DNA of 7,519 bases from NCBI GenBank assembly GCA_903898725.1, contig CAIUGQ010000693.1:1-7519 (forward strand), given 5' to 3'. Shown here in pieces: positions 1 to 6,727 of the stretch. Source of the DNA: an uncultured Burkholderiales bacterium. GTDB taxonomy: Bacteria; Pseudomonadota; Gammaproteobacteria; Burkholderiales; Burkholderiaceae_E. Made by a program: the position numbers and the translations under genes. Every line of letters starts with the position of its first letter. The stretch's first letter is position 1. The notes beneath the pieces are model-generated. The model made no database searches, was not told where the DNA came from, and saw only the letters and a list, made by a program, of their open reading frames with translations.

Positions 1-63
1 CCCGGCTTCAAGCCGCGCGCGCAGTGGGTCGCCGAGATGCGCGAGCGCATGCGCAGGGGCTGA
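1..63 (+). CDS. C-terminal end of an unidentified protein (5' truncated by window)
   Basis: Frame 1 is open from the window edge to a TGA at 61-63 and gives 20 residues ending in WVAEMRERMRRG. The tail is charged and looks helical (alternating Arg, Glu and Met), but it is too short to assign a family. The stop lies one base before the GTG start of the flavin hydroxylase, and the hydroxylase ribosome binding site (AGGGG, 55-59) is inside these last codons. This tight spacing argues that it is a real gene in the same operon and probably part of the same catabolic pathway. I do not recognise the product. Confidence 0.6.
   Translation, partial: PGFKPRAQWVAEMRERMRRG
55..59 (+). promoter_or_regulatory. 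Ribosome binding site for the MhpA-like hydroxylase
   Basis: AGGGG lies five bases before the GTG at 65 and overlaps the end of the preceding gene. It supports the non-ATG start at 65, and the overlap suggests translational coupling between the two genes. Confidence 0.6.
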
Positions 64-64
64 G

Positions 65-1519
65 GTGGACTGCGACGTCGCGATCCTCGGCTGCGGCCCT
101 GTTGGCGCCACGCTGGCCAACCAGCTCGGCGCGGCCGGCCTCGACGTGGTGGTGATCGAGCGCGATGCGCGGGTGTTCCCGCTGCCGCGCGCGATCCACT
201 TCGACGGCGAGACGATGCGGGTGTTCCAGTCGCTCGGGCTGCGCGCCGAGGTCGAGTCGATCTCGCGCCCGGGCACCAAGGGCATGCACTTCGTCAACGC
301 CGAGGACCGCGTGCTGATGGTGCGCGCGGGCACGGCGGCGGAAGGGCCGCAGGGTGGCGCGAACAACCACTACTTCCACCAGCCCGAGCTCGAGCAGGTG
401 CTGCGCGACGGGCTCGGTCGCTATCCGAACGTTCGGCTGCTGGCCGGGCGCGAGGCGATGGCCATCGACGAGGACGGCGACGGCGTGCGCATCGCGCTCG
501 ACGGCGAGCCGCCCGAGGTCCGCGCCCGCTGGCTGGTCGGCTGCGACGGCGGCCGCTCGATGGTCCGCCGTGCGATCGGGTCGACGAACGAGGACCTCGG
601 CCTGCACCAGCCCTGGCTGGTGTTCGACGCGATCCTCGAGCGCGAGCTCGACCTGCCCGACCACACGGTGCAGCGCTGCGACCCCGCGCGCCCGATGACG
701 ATGTGCTGCGTCACCGGGCAGCGCCGGCGCTGGGAGATCATGCTGATGCCGGGCGACGACCCCGAGGCGATCGCGCGGCCCGAGAACGTCTGGCCGCTGA
801 TCTCGCGCTGGGTCACGCCGGCCGACGCGCGCCTCGAGCGCAGCGCGGTCTACACCTTCCATTCGGTGATCGCGCACGGCTGGCGCCGGGGCCGGCTGCT
901 GATCGCCGGCGACGCCGCGCACCAGACGCCGCCCTTCCTCGGCCAAGGCCTGTGCGCCGGCATCCGCGACTGCGCCAACCTCGCCTGGAAGCTCGTGCGC
1001 GTGGCGCGCGGCACCGCGCCCGAGTCGCTGCTCGACACCTACGAGCCCGAGCGCCGGCCGCACGTGTTGGCCTTCATCGAGCTGGCGGTGCGGCTGGGCG
1101 CGGTGATCCAGGCGACCGATCCGGCGGTGGCGGCCGAGCGCGACGCGCGCTTCCTGCAGGGCGAGGCGCAGGTCTTCGAGTACCCGCAGCCGGGGCTCGG
1201 GCCGGGGCAACACGCGGGCGGGTTCGGCGGCGTGCTGTTCCCGCAGCCGCGCCTGCCCGACGGGCGCCGCCTCGACGAGGCGCTGGGCAATGCGTATGCG
1301 GTGCTGGGCGAGGCCGCCACGATCGATGCGGCCGATGCGGCCACGCGCGAGCGCTGGCGGGCGGCGGGAGCGGTCGTGCTGCGTGACCCGGGCGAGGCGG
1401 TGGCGGCCTGGTGGCGCACGCGGGGCCTGTCGGCGGTCGTGCTGCGCCCCGATCGCTACCTGCTGGGCGCGGCGCGCGATGCACACGAGCTCGCGTCGGT
1501 CAGCGCGCTGATGGCCTGA
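65..1519 (+). CDS. FAD-dependent aromatic-ring hydroxylase, MhpA-like (3-(3-hydroxyphenyl)propionate hydroxylase family)
   Basis: This is a class A flavoprotein monooxygenase of 484 residues. Such enzymes use NAD(P)H and O2 to add a hydroxyl group to a phenolic ring in the cytosol. Three family motifs are present: the dinucleotide-binding GCGPVG at residues 9-14, closed by the acidic ERD at 32-34; the DG motif around GCDGGRS (159-165); and the GD motif AGDAAHQTPP (281-290), followed by the GQGLCAGIRDCANLAWKL helix that binds FAD. The overall pattern, including PRAIHFDGETMR near residue 41, is that of MhpA-type rather than salicylate-type hydroxylases. E. coli MhpA is about 554 residues, so the C-terminal thioredoxin-like domain (about 385-484) is short here. 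The GTG start follows the previous stop by one base and has an AGGGG site. The regulator starts five bases after the stop. The family is clear; the true substrate, which may not be hydroxyphenylpropionate, cannot be read from sequence. Confidence 0.92.
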   Translation: MDCDVAILGCGPVGATLANQLGAAGLDVVVIERDARVFPLPRAIHFDGETMRVFQSLGLRAEVESISRPGTKGMHFVNAEDRVLMVRAGTAAEGPQGGANNHYFHQPELEQVLRDGLGRYPNVRLLAGREAMAIDEDGDGVRIALDGEPPEVRARWLVGCDGGRSMVRRAIGSTNEDLGLHQPWLVFDAILERELDLPDHTVQRCDPARPMTMCCVTGQRRRWEIMLMPGDDPEAIARPENVWPLISRWVTPADARLERSAVYTFHSVIAHGWRRGRLLIAGDAAHQTPPFLGQGLCAGIRDCANLAWKLVRVARGTAPESLLDTYEPERRPHVLAFIELAVRLGAVIQATDPAVAAERDARFLQGEAQVFEYPQPGLGPGQHAGGFGGVLFPQPRLPDGRRLDEALGNAYAVLGEAATIDAADAATRERWRAAGAVVLRDPGEAVAAWWRTRGLSAVVLRPDRYLLGAARDAHELASVSALMA

Positions 1520-1524
1520 CGACC

Positions 1525-2277
1525 GTGTCGAGCCTCGTGCGCATGCTCTCCGTGCTCGACCTCTTCACCGAGGCCGAGCCCGCGTGGACACCCGACGCGA
1601 TCGCGCAGCGCCTCGCGTGCTCGCTGCCGACCGCGTACCGCTACGTGCGCGCGCTGATGCAGGCGGGGCTGCTGCGCCGCGCGGCCGCCGGCACCTACGT
1701 GCTCGGCACGCGGCTGGCCGAGCTCGACTTCCAGATGCGCCGCACCGATCCGCTGCTGCGCGACGGCGACGCCGCGCTGCGCGCGCTCTGCGAGGACACC
1801 GGCTGCGACGTCGTCGTCGCCGAGGTGCTGGGCGACCGGCTGATCACCGTGCAGCAGCTCCACGGCTCGGAGGGCGTCTCGGCGAGCTTCGGCCGGGGCC
1901 GGCGCATGCCGCCGTTCAGAGGGATGCTGTCGAAGACGCTGCTCGCGTGGCTGCCTCGGCCGGCGCTGCGCCGGCTCTATGCGGCCCACCTCGACGAGGC
2001 GGCGGGCGAGCCCTTCGCCCGGGACTTCGACACGCTGGTCGCGAACCTGAAGTCGATCCGCGCGCAGGGATGGTCGAGCTCGGCGGGCGAGCTCGACCCC
2101 GGACTCGCCGGCATCGCGGTGCCGATCATGCGCCCCGACGAAGGCGGCACGGCCGCGCTCGGGGTGATCCTGTCGAAGCGTCGCTTCGCGACCACCGACG
2201 TCGCAGCGATGGGGCGACGGCTGCGGGCGACGGCCGACGAGGTGGCGCGGGCGATGCAGGCGCGCGCAGCGGGCTGA
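1525..2277 (+). CDS. IclR-family transcriptional regulator
   Basis: This is a 250-residue DNA-binding regulator. Residues 1-20 (SSLVRMLSVLDLF) match the usual IclR opening. A winged helix-turn-helix covers about 22-62, with LACSLPTAYRYVRALMQAGLL as the turn and recognition helix and GTYVLGTRL as the wing and strand. The C-terminal effector-binding domain runs from about 75 to 245, with the typical GWSSSAGELDPGLAGIAVPI segment near 182-201. The reading frame stays open upstream to 1411, but that part overlaps the hydroxylase and does not look like IclR protein. I therefore chose the GTG at 1525, five bases after the hydroxylase stop, which gives the normal family length. No good ribosome binding site is seen, so translation may be coupled to the upstream gene. 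As the last gene of the hydroxylase operon, it probably controls that operon, and perhaps the opposing one, in response to an aromatic or organic acid. The effector is unknown. Confidence 0.92.
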   Translation: MSSLVRMLSVLDLFTEAEPAWTPDAIAQRLACSLPTAYRYVRALMQAGLLRRAAAGTYVLGTRLAELDFQMRRTDPLLRDGDAALRALCEDTGCDVVVAEVLGDRLITVQQLHGSEGVSASFGRGRRMPPFRGMLSKTLLAWLPRPALRRLYAAHLDEAAGEPFARDFDTLVANLKSIRAQGWSSSAGELDPGLAGIAVPIMRPDEGGTAALGVILSKRRFATTDVAAMGRRLRATADEVARAMQARAAG

Positions 2278-2278
2278 G

Positions 2279-3919
2279 TCAGGCTGCCGCGAACACGCGC
2301 CCGCCCTGCACCGTCCCCCAGACCCGAACGTCCTTCAGGCGCTCGGGCTCGACAGCGGTCGGATCCTCCTCCAGCACGCAGAAATCCGCCCGTTTCCCGC
2401 ACTCGATCGACCCCACCTCCCCGTCCAGCCCCAGCGTCCAGGCGGCCCCCAGCGTGATCGCATGCAGTGCGTCCGCCACCGGGATGCACTCGTGCGCCCC
2501 CAGCACGTGACCACTCGCGGTCAGCCGATTCACCGCGCACCACGCCGTGAACAGCGGCCCCAGCGGCGTGACCGGCGCATCGCAGTGGATCGACATCGGC
2601 ACGCCTTCGCGCAGCGCCGTCGCGCACGCGTTCATCCGCTCGGCCCGCTCGGGCCCCATGGTGATCGCGCGATGCTGGTCGCCCCAGTAGAAGTGGTGGT
2701 TGGCGAAGAGGTTCACGCCCATGCCCAGCGCCTTCGTCCGCCGCAGCTGCGCGGCACTCGCCAGCTGCACGTGCTGCAGCATGAAGCGATGGTCAGCGCG
2801 CGGCGCGGCCTGCAGCGCGGCCGCCATGCAGTCCAGCGCGAGCTCGATGGCCTCGTCGCCATTGGTGTGGGTGTGCACCTGCACGCCGGCCTTCAGTGCC
2901 TCGGTGTAGCAGGTGCGGATGGCCTCGGGCGCCGCGTACCACAGGCCGTTGGGCGCGCCGTTGAAGTAGCCCGGCCACTGCACGCGGGCCGAGAAGCCCT
3001 GGATGCTGCCGTCGGCGGTGACCTTGATGGCGCCGAGCCGCAGCATGTCGGTGCTGTGCTCGCGCAACGAGACGGCTCGCTCCACCACCGCGCCCGGCGG
3101 CTTGCCCGACATCCGCAGCGCTGGCACCAGCCGCAGCGGGAAGTCGGCCTCGCCGGTGATGCGCAGCATCGTCTCCACCTCGTCGTCCACCAGCGCGGCG
3201 GCCAGGTCGGTGGCGGTGGTCACGCCGGCCTGCACGGCCAGCCGCCCGTAGGCGCGGATGCCGGGCTCGTCCGCGTACAGGAATCCGCGCGGCAGGCCCA
3301 GCGACGGGAACAGCAGCGCCATCATCTCGGGGCCCTTCATCTCGCCCTTCGGCAGGCGGTCCGCACCCAGCGGCACGCCGGGATGGTCCACGCCCTCGCG
3401 CAGCAGGCCCGCGGCCTTCAGCACCACGCTGTTCACGTTCAGGATGTGGCCGCTGCCGTGGAGCACGCCGATGGCGCGGGCCTCGCTCACGCGATCCAGG
3501 TCCTGGCGCGTGCAGCGGGCGCCGCCGAAGTAGATCGGGTCGAAGCCCCAGCCCAGCACCGGGCCGTCGTGCCCGGCCGCGGCCTGCGCGAGCGTCGCCA
3601 CGACGGCGTCCATCGACTTCAGGCCCGGTCGCAGCACGCCGTCGGGGTCGCGTGCGTCGAACCACCCGCAGTAGACGAAGCGCCACATGAACCCGGCCAT
3701 GATGTGGCTGTGCCCCTCGACGAAGCCGGGCATCAGCACCTGGTCGGCGAAGCGCGTGTCCAGCACGTGCGGGCCCCAGCCGCGCACGTCGTCGAGCGCG
3801 CCCACGCCCAGGATCCGGCCGTCGCGCACGGCCACGTGCGTGGCCTCGGGACGGCTCGGGTTCATCGTGACGATCTTGCGCGCGGCGTAGACCGTGGTGG
3901 GGGCAGGGGTCGCGGTCAT
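2279..3919 (-). CDS. Amidohydrolase family 3 protein, YtcJ-like metal-dependent hydrolase
   Basis: This 546-residue cytosolic enzyme of the amidohydrolase superfamily is the usual length for the YtcJ/NfdA branch. The branch hydrolyses amide, formamide or related C-N bonds at a metal centre. Visible features are: an N-terminal strand region (VYAARKIVTMN, then VRDGRILGVG) forming part of the composite beta-sandwich; the metal-binding HxH in GFVEGHSHI (His70, His72); Lys299 in AIKVTADGSIQGFSA, the position of the carboxylated lysine; His349 and His351 in QVHTHTNGDEA; His383 in MLQHVQ; and Asp447 in SIHCDAPVTP. The C-terminal GSIECGKRADFCVLEEDP returns to the sandwich domain. No signal peptide is seen. 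The ATG at 3917-3919 lies 25 bases after the metallopeptidase stop, with no strong ribosome binding site, so the two are probably cotranscribed. All catalytic positions are intact. The substrate is unknown; deformylase, amidase or another C-N hydrolase are all possible. Confidence 0.9.
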   Translation of the reverse strand: MTATPAPTTVYAARKIVTMNPSRPEATHVAVRDGRILGVGALDDVRGWGPHVLDTRFADQVLMPGFVEGHSHIMAGFMWRFVYCGWFDARDPDGVLRPGLKSMDAVVATLAQAAAGHDGPVLGWGFDPIYFGGARCTRQDLDRVSEARAIGVLHGSGHILNVNSVVLKAAGLLREGVDHPGVPLGADRLPKGEMKGPEMMALLFPSLGLPRGFLYADEPGIRAYGRLAVQAGVTTATDLAAALVDDEVETMLRITGEADFPLRLVPALRMSGKPPGAVVERAVSLREHSTDMLRLGAIKVTADGSIQGFSARVQWPGYFNGAPNGLWYAAPEAIRTCYTEALKAGVQVHTHTNGDEAIELALDCMAAALQAAPRADHRFMLQHVQLASAAQLRRTKALGMGVNLFANHHFYWGDQHRAITMGPERAERMNACATALREGVPMSIHCDAPVTPLGPLFTAWCAVNRLTASGHVLGAHECIPVADALHAITLGAAWTLGLDGEVGSIECGKRADFCVLEEDPTAVEPERLKDVRVWGTVQGGRVFAAA

Positions 3920-3944
3920 GGGGTGTCGGCCAGGTCCCGAGGCG

Positions 3945-5393
3945 TCAGGTGTTCAGCGGCCAGATCGTTCGCCGCGCCTTCACGTACGGCAGCGAGCGCA
4001 GATCGCTCGTCACCGAGCCGGGCGAATCGACGTGGATCACCCGCGCCGCGATCGGGCCGTATTCGGCCATGAAATGCTGCTGCGACTTCACGACAACGAT
4101 GTGCTTCGACTTCGGGTCGCAGCCGATCCCGGTGAACAGGTCGACGCCCATCGCCTGCTGCCGCTGGCTGATGACGACCACGTCGATGCCGGGCTCCACG
4201 CGCAGCAATGCGCAGTCGCCCAGCGCCATCGGCGTGCCGGCGAGGCCGGTCATGCGCATGCGCCGTCGCAGCGCGAGCACCGTGACGCGCGCATCCAGCG
4301 GCTCGCCCGACATCGGCCCGGTCTTGCCGCCCAGGCGCATCGACAGGCGAGCGCCTTCGCCCGCCTCGAAGGCGATCTGTACCGCCATCGGGTCCCACAG
4401 CGGGCCCAGCGCGGCGTCGGTGAGGCCACGCTCGACCATCCGACGCAGCACGAAGGTGGCGTCGCCCGCGCCGCCGCCGCCAGGGTTGTCGGCGCCGTCG
4501 GCGAGCACCACCGGCCCGGCGGGCTCGGCGAGCGCGGCGTCCAGCGCAGCGTCGATGTCGAGCATCGTCGAGCCGAGCTGCTCCCGCAGCGCGTAGAGCT
4601 CGTCGGCGAGCGTGCGGGCGAGGCGCTGCCCGGCGCTCGCATCCCCGTCGGTGTAGACCAGCACGCGCGAGCCCATCTCGGGCACGTCGCCCCACGGGAA
4701 GCCCTGCGTGACCGAGATCGACAGCACGCCGTCCTGGCCTTCCATCGCCTGGATCCGGTCGATGAAGCCGCGCGCCGGCTGCCGGGTGGTGTGCATCATG
4801 AACACCGCGCCGACGTCGGCCACCGCGGCCACCGGGCGCAGCCGCCCCTCGGCCTTGCCCACGCACAGGTCCACCAGTTCGTGCGCGCGCTCGAGGATGT
4901 CGGTGTGCGGGTACTCCTTGAAGGCCACCAGCACGTCCGCCATCGACACCTTCGCGGGCGTCAGGTGGTTGTGCGGGTCCAGCTCTGCGCCCACCACGAC
5001 GTCGGGGCCGACGATCTCGCGCACCTTCGTCAGCAGCTCGCCCTCGCAGTCGTCGCAGCCGTCGGCCACCATCGCGCCGTGCAGGCCGAGCAGCACCACG
5101 TCCACCGGCATCGCCGCGCGCAGATCCGCCAGCAGCTCGTCGCGCAGCGTGGTCCACGCCTCGCGGGTCGTGATGCCGCTGGGCTGCGCGGCGGCGACCA
5201 TGCCCTCGATCACCGTCCAGCCCCGTTCGGGCGCGCGCAGGCGCAGCGCCCACAGCGGGGCGCCGAAGAAGGTCATGTGGTCGGGATGCGTGCCGGCCGC
5301 GTGGTAGCCCCGCTCGCGGTAGGAGGCGAGGCCGGTGGGCAGCGGCGCGAAGGTGTTGGTCTCGGTGGCCAGTGAAGCCGTGAAGATGCGCAA
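3945..5393 (-). CDS. M81-family zinc metallopeptidase (MlrC-like)
   Basis: The 482-residue product has the full two-domain architecture of the MlrC (microcystin-degradation protein C) family: an N-terminal catalytic domain (about 1-290) and the MlrC C-terminal domain (about 296-475). Conserved blocks include ETNTF (11-15), LLGLHGAM (101-108), AELDPHNHLT (136-145), EYPHTD (160-165), DGADNPGGGG (299-308) and CDPKSKHIVVVKSQQHF (425-441). The residues I recall as essential in characterised MlrC (a Glu, a His, an Asp-x-His pair and a later His) fall here at Glu11, His105, Asp139/His141 and His163 with the same spacing, so the zinc site looks complete. The start is a TTG, supported by GGGAGG seven bases upstream and by ETNTF lying so near the N-terminus. 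It is first in a unit with the amidohydrolase. Many family members occur far from microcystin degradation, so the substrate is probably another peptide or amide. No signal peptide is seen. Confidence 0.92.
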   Translation of the reverse strand: MRIFTASLATETNTFAPLPTGLASYRERGYHAAGTHPDHMTFFGAPLWALRLRAPERGWTVIEGMVAAAQPSGITTREAWTTLRDELLADLRAAMPVDVVLLGLHGAMVADGCDDCEGELLTKVREIVGPDVVVGAELDPHNHLTPAKVSMADVLVAFKEYPHTDILERAHELVDLCVGKAEGRLRPVAAVADVGAVFMMHTTRQPARGFIDRIQAMEGQDGVLSISVTQGFPWGDVPEMGSRVLVYTDGDASAGQRLARTLADELYALREQLGSTMLDIDAALDAALAEPAGPVVLADGADNPGGGGAGDATFVLRRMVERGLTDAALGPLWDPMAVQIAFEAGEGARLSMRLGGKTGPMSGEPLDARVTVLALRRRMRMTGLAGTPMALGDCALLRVEPGIDVVVISQRQQAMGVDLFTGIGCDPKSKHIVVVKSQQHFMAEYGPIAARVIHVDSPGSVTSDLRSLPYVKARRTIWPLNT

Positions 5394-5400
5394 GCGATGA

Positions 5401-5406
5401 CCTCCC
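5401..5406 (-). promoter_or_regulatory. Strong ribosome binding site for the M81 peptidase (decides a TTG start)
   Basis: On the minus strand GGGAGG lies seven bases before the TTG at 5393-5391. I see no ATG or GTG between this site and the conserved ETNTF block in the peptidase frame, so the site fixes the rare start codon. Confidence 0.75.
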
Positions 5407-5461
5407 GGTGTGTCTGCGCTGTGCGCCAGGCGGCCGGTCGAGAGGCGTCCTGCGCGAGGGC

Positions 5462-5490
5462 AGGGTCGGATCTTCCCGGCAGGCTGTCAA
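5462..5490 (-). promoter_or_regulatory. Candidate sigma-70 promoter for the peptidase-amidohydrolase unit
   Basis: On the minus strand a perfect TTGACA (5490-5485) is followed, after 17 bases, by GACCCT (5467-5462). The second hexamer keeps only the A at position 2 and the T at position 6 of the -10 consensus. Transcription would start near 5455 and leave a leader of roughly 60 bases before the TTG start. The -35 is convincing and the -10 is poor. An activator-dependent promoter or chance are both possible. Confidence 0.3.
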
Positions 5491-5511
5491 ATCGAAGACG
5501 GCGATCACACT

Positions 5512-5529
5512 CCGGTTCACCGTCACCGG
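5512..5529 (-). terminator. Weak hairpin after the lipoprotein hydrolase
   Basis: CCGGT and ACCGG form a five-base-pair stem around an eight-base loop that contains one copy of a tandem TCACCG. It lies 13 bases beyond the hydrolase stop in its direction of transcription. No T-run follows, so this is at best a weak or factor-dependent end. It could separate hydrolase transcription from the peptidase unit. Confidence 0.2.
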
Positions 5530-5542
5530 TCCGACGAAGACC

Positions 5543-6667
5543 TCAACGCAGCCCCAGGTGACGGCTGAAGAAGTCCACGATGCGGGCGTCTACCTTGGGC
5601 AGCTCGGTGGCCCGATCAAAGCCGGGCGGGTCGTTCAACAGCCGCGCCTCCAGGCCCTGAAGCCCCGGCGGCAAGGGCGACAAGCCGATCGAGTGGCCGC
5701 CTTGCGGCAGGCGGGCCAGCAGTTCGCACGTCTGGCACGCGGCCAGCACACGTTCGCCGTGCCAGCGCGGCGTCAGCCAGCGGTCCTGGCCCGACAGCAC
5801 CAGGCCCAGCGGTACACGGGGCCGTTCCAGGCTTCGCATGTCGAAGTCCGCCGCGGCTGGGACGGCCGACACGGCGGCGGCGATGCGTGGGTCGTGGTGG
5901 GTGCGGGGCCGGTCGTCGTCGAAGTGCCAGTTCAGCACCTGGCGGGCCACGCGCAGCTTCACGCTGTCCAGCCAGTCACCGCGCAACTGGGTGGCCAGGC
6001 CCACGCAGGCGTTGAAGTCCTGCGCGATGTGCACCTCGCAATGGCGGCGAAAGTTTCCGGGTGACCAGGCACCGCCGGCCAGCGACAGCGCGGTGTGCCC
6101 GCCGGCCGACTGGCCATAGACCCCCACCCGGTCCAGCTGCAGCGTGTCGGCCAGCCGGGGCAGCGCTGCCACGGCGTCGATGGCGGCCGATACTTCAGCC
6201 GGCCGGCGTTCCCAGCTCTGCGGGCCCGGTGTGCCGTCGTCCTGGTGGTTGTCGCCCTTGTGCAGCGGTATGGCGACGACAAAACCCGCCTGCACCAAGC
6301 GCCGCGCCAGGTCCATGTGCACCCAGGGCCCGCCGCCCGAGCCGTGGGAGATCACCACCAGCCTGCCGTTGCCGGGTGTGGCAGCACCGTCCGGCGCCAG
6401 CTGAAAGTTGAATGGGCCGCGCTGCACCGGCCGTTCGGGGTCTGCCGAGGGGTAGAACACCGTCAGCGGCGCGGCCTCTTGGCTGGTCGTCACGGTCAAC
6501 CAGCCCACCGCCCGGGGAGGACTGGCCGGCGCCGCAGTCTCCCCCTGCACTGGGGGGCGGGGCGAGGTGTGCGCCACCGGCTGGGCTTGCGCGCTGCAGC
6601 CGATCAAGGAAGCGGCCAGGCAGGCGAGCAGCGCCAGCAGGCCCCCTGTGCGGATGTGAACGTTCAT
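5543..6667 (-). CDS. Lipoprotein alpha/beta hydrolase (predicted dienelactone-hydrolase-like esterase)
   Basis: The 374-residue protein begins with a lipoprotein signal peptide: a positive start (MNVHIRTG), a hydrophobic core (LLALLACLAASL), then the lipobox LIGC with Cys24 as the lipidated residue. A Pro/Ala/Ser-rich spacer follows to about residue 50. The alpha/beta-hydrolase fold shows an oxyanion-loop motif VISHGSGGGPW (105-115), the nucleophile elbow GQSAG with Ser187, a likely acid Asp295 in SGQDRW and a likely catalytic His325 in GGHSIG. The family is close to the predicted dienelactone hydrolases and platelet-activating-factor acetylhydrolase-like proteins, so an ester substrate is expected in the periplasm or at a membrane face. 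I chose the ATG at 6667 rather than one nine codons upstream because GGAG sits eight bases before it and the signal peptide then has normal proportions. It lies 116 bases downstream of the AraC-family gene on the same strand, which may regulate it. The substrate is not known. Confidence 0.87.
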   Translation of the reverse strand: MNVHIRTGGLLALLACLAASLIGCSAQAQPVAHTSPRPPVQGETAAPASPPRAVGWLTVTTSQEAAPLTVFYPSADPERPVQRGPFNFQLAPDGAATPGNGRLVVISHGSGGGPWVHMDLARRLVQAGFVVAIPLHKGDNHQDDGTPGPQSWERRPAEVSAAIDAVAALPRLADTLQLDRVGVYGQSAGGHTALSLAGGAWSPGNFRRHCEVHIAQDFNACVGLATQLRGDWLDSVKLRVARQVLNWHFDDDRPRTHHDPRIAAAVSAVPAAADFDMRSLERPRVPLGLVLSGQDRWLTPRWHGERVLAACQTCELLARLPQGGHSIGLSPLPPGLQGLEARLLNDPPGFDRATELPKVDARIVDFFSRHLGLR

Positions 6668-6688
6668 GGGCTGTGCTCCAGAAGCCCA
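6667..6688 (-). promoter_or_regulatory. Hairpin presenting the hydrolase ribosome binding site in its loop
   Basis: On the minus strand TGGGCT (6688-6683) can pair with AGCCCA (6672-6667), whose last base is the A of the start codon. The ten-base loop holds the GGAG ribosome binding site (6679-6676). The six-pair stem is seen directly; any effect on translation is inference. Confidence 0.3.
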
Positions 6689-6727
6689 AGGCATGGATGG
6701 GCCTCGGATGCCACACAGCCTGGCCGC

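Noticed and set aside
8..1486. A 492-codon open frame on the minus strand opposite the flavin hydroxylase
   Set aside because: It is rich in Arg, Ala, His and Gln with no domain motif, as expected for the antisense of a GC-rich gene. The plus-strand frame carries all three FAD hydroxylase motifs.
1411..1524. N-terminal extension of the IclR gene back to 1411
   Set aside because: It overlaps the hydroxylase by more than 100 bases, has no IclR similarity, and would make the protein longer than usual. The GTG at 1525 gives the standard N-terminus.
1584..2510. A 308-codon plus-strand frame overlapping the IclR gene and the amidohydrolase end
   Set aside because: It is Arg/Ala/Gly-rich in an alternative phase, runs through the convergent gene ends, and has no motif.
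2462..4072. A 536-codon plus-strand frame across the amidohydrolase
   Set aside because: It has antisense composition (Arg/His/Gln/Ala-rich), crosses two gene ends, and the opposing frame has an intact metal site.
3894..5375. A 493-codon plus-strand frame opposite the M81 peptidase
   Set aside because: It has the same shadow composition and no recognisable motif, while the opposite strand encodes the complete two-domain MlrC family protein.
3916..5526. A longer minus-strand frame overlapping the M81 peptidase in another phase
   Set aside because: It has more codons but only Arg/Ala/Gly-rich sequence. The peptidase frame has the conserved blocks and a strong ribosome binding site.
6668..6694. 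Start of the lipoprotein hydrolase nine codons upstream at 6694
   Set aside because: It would place WASGAQP before the charged signal-peptide start. The ATG at 6667 has GGAG at a good distance and gives a normal lipoprotein signal.
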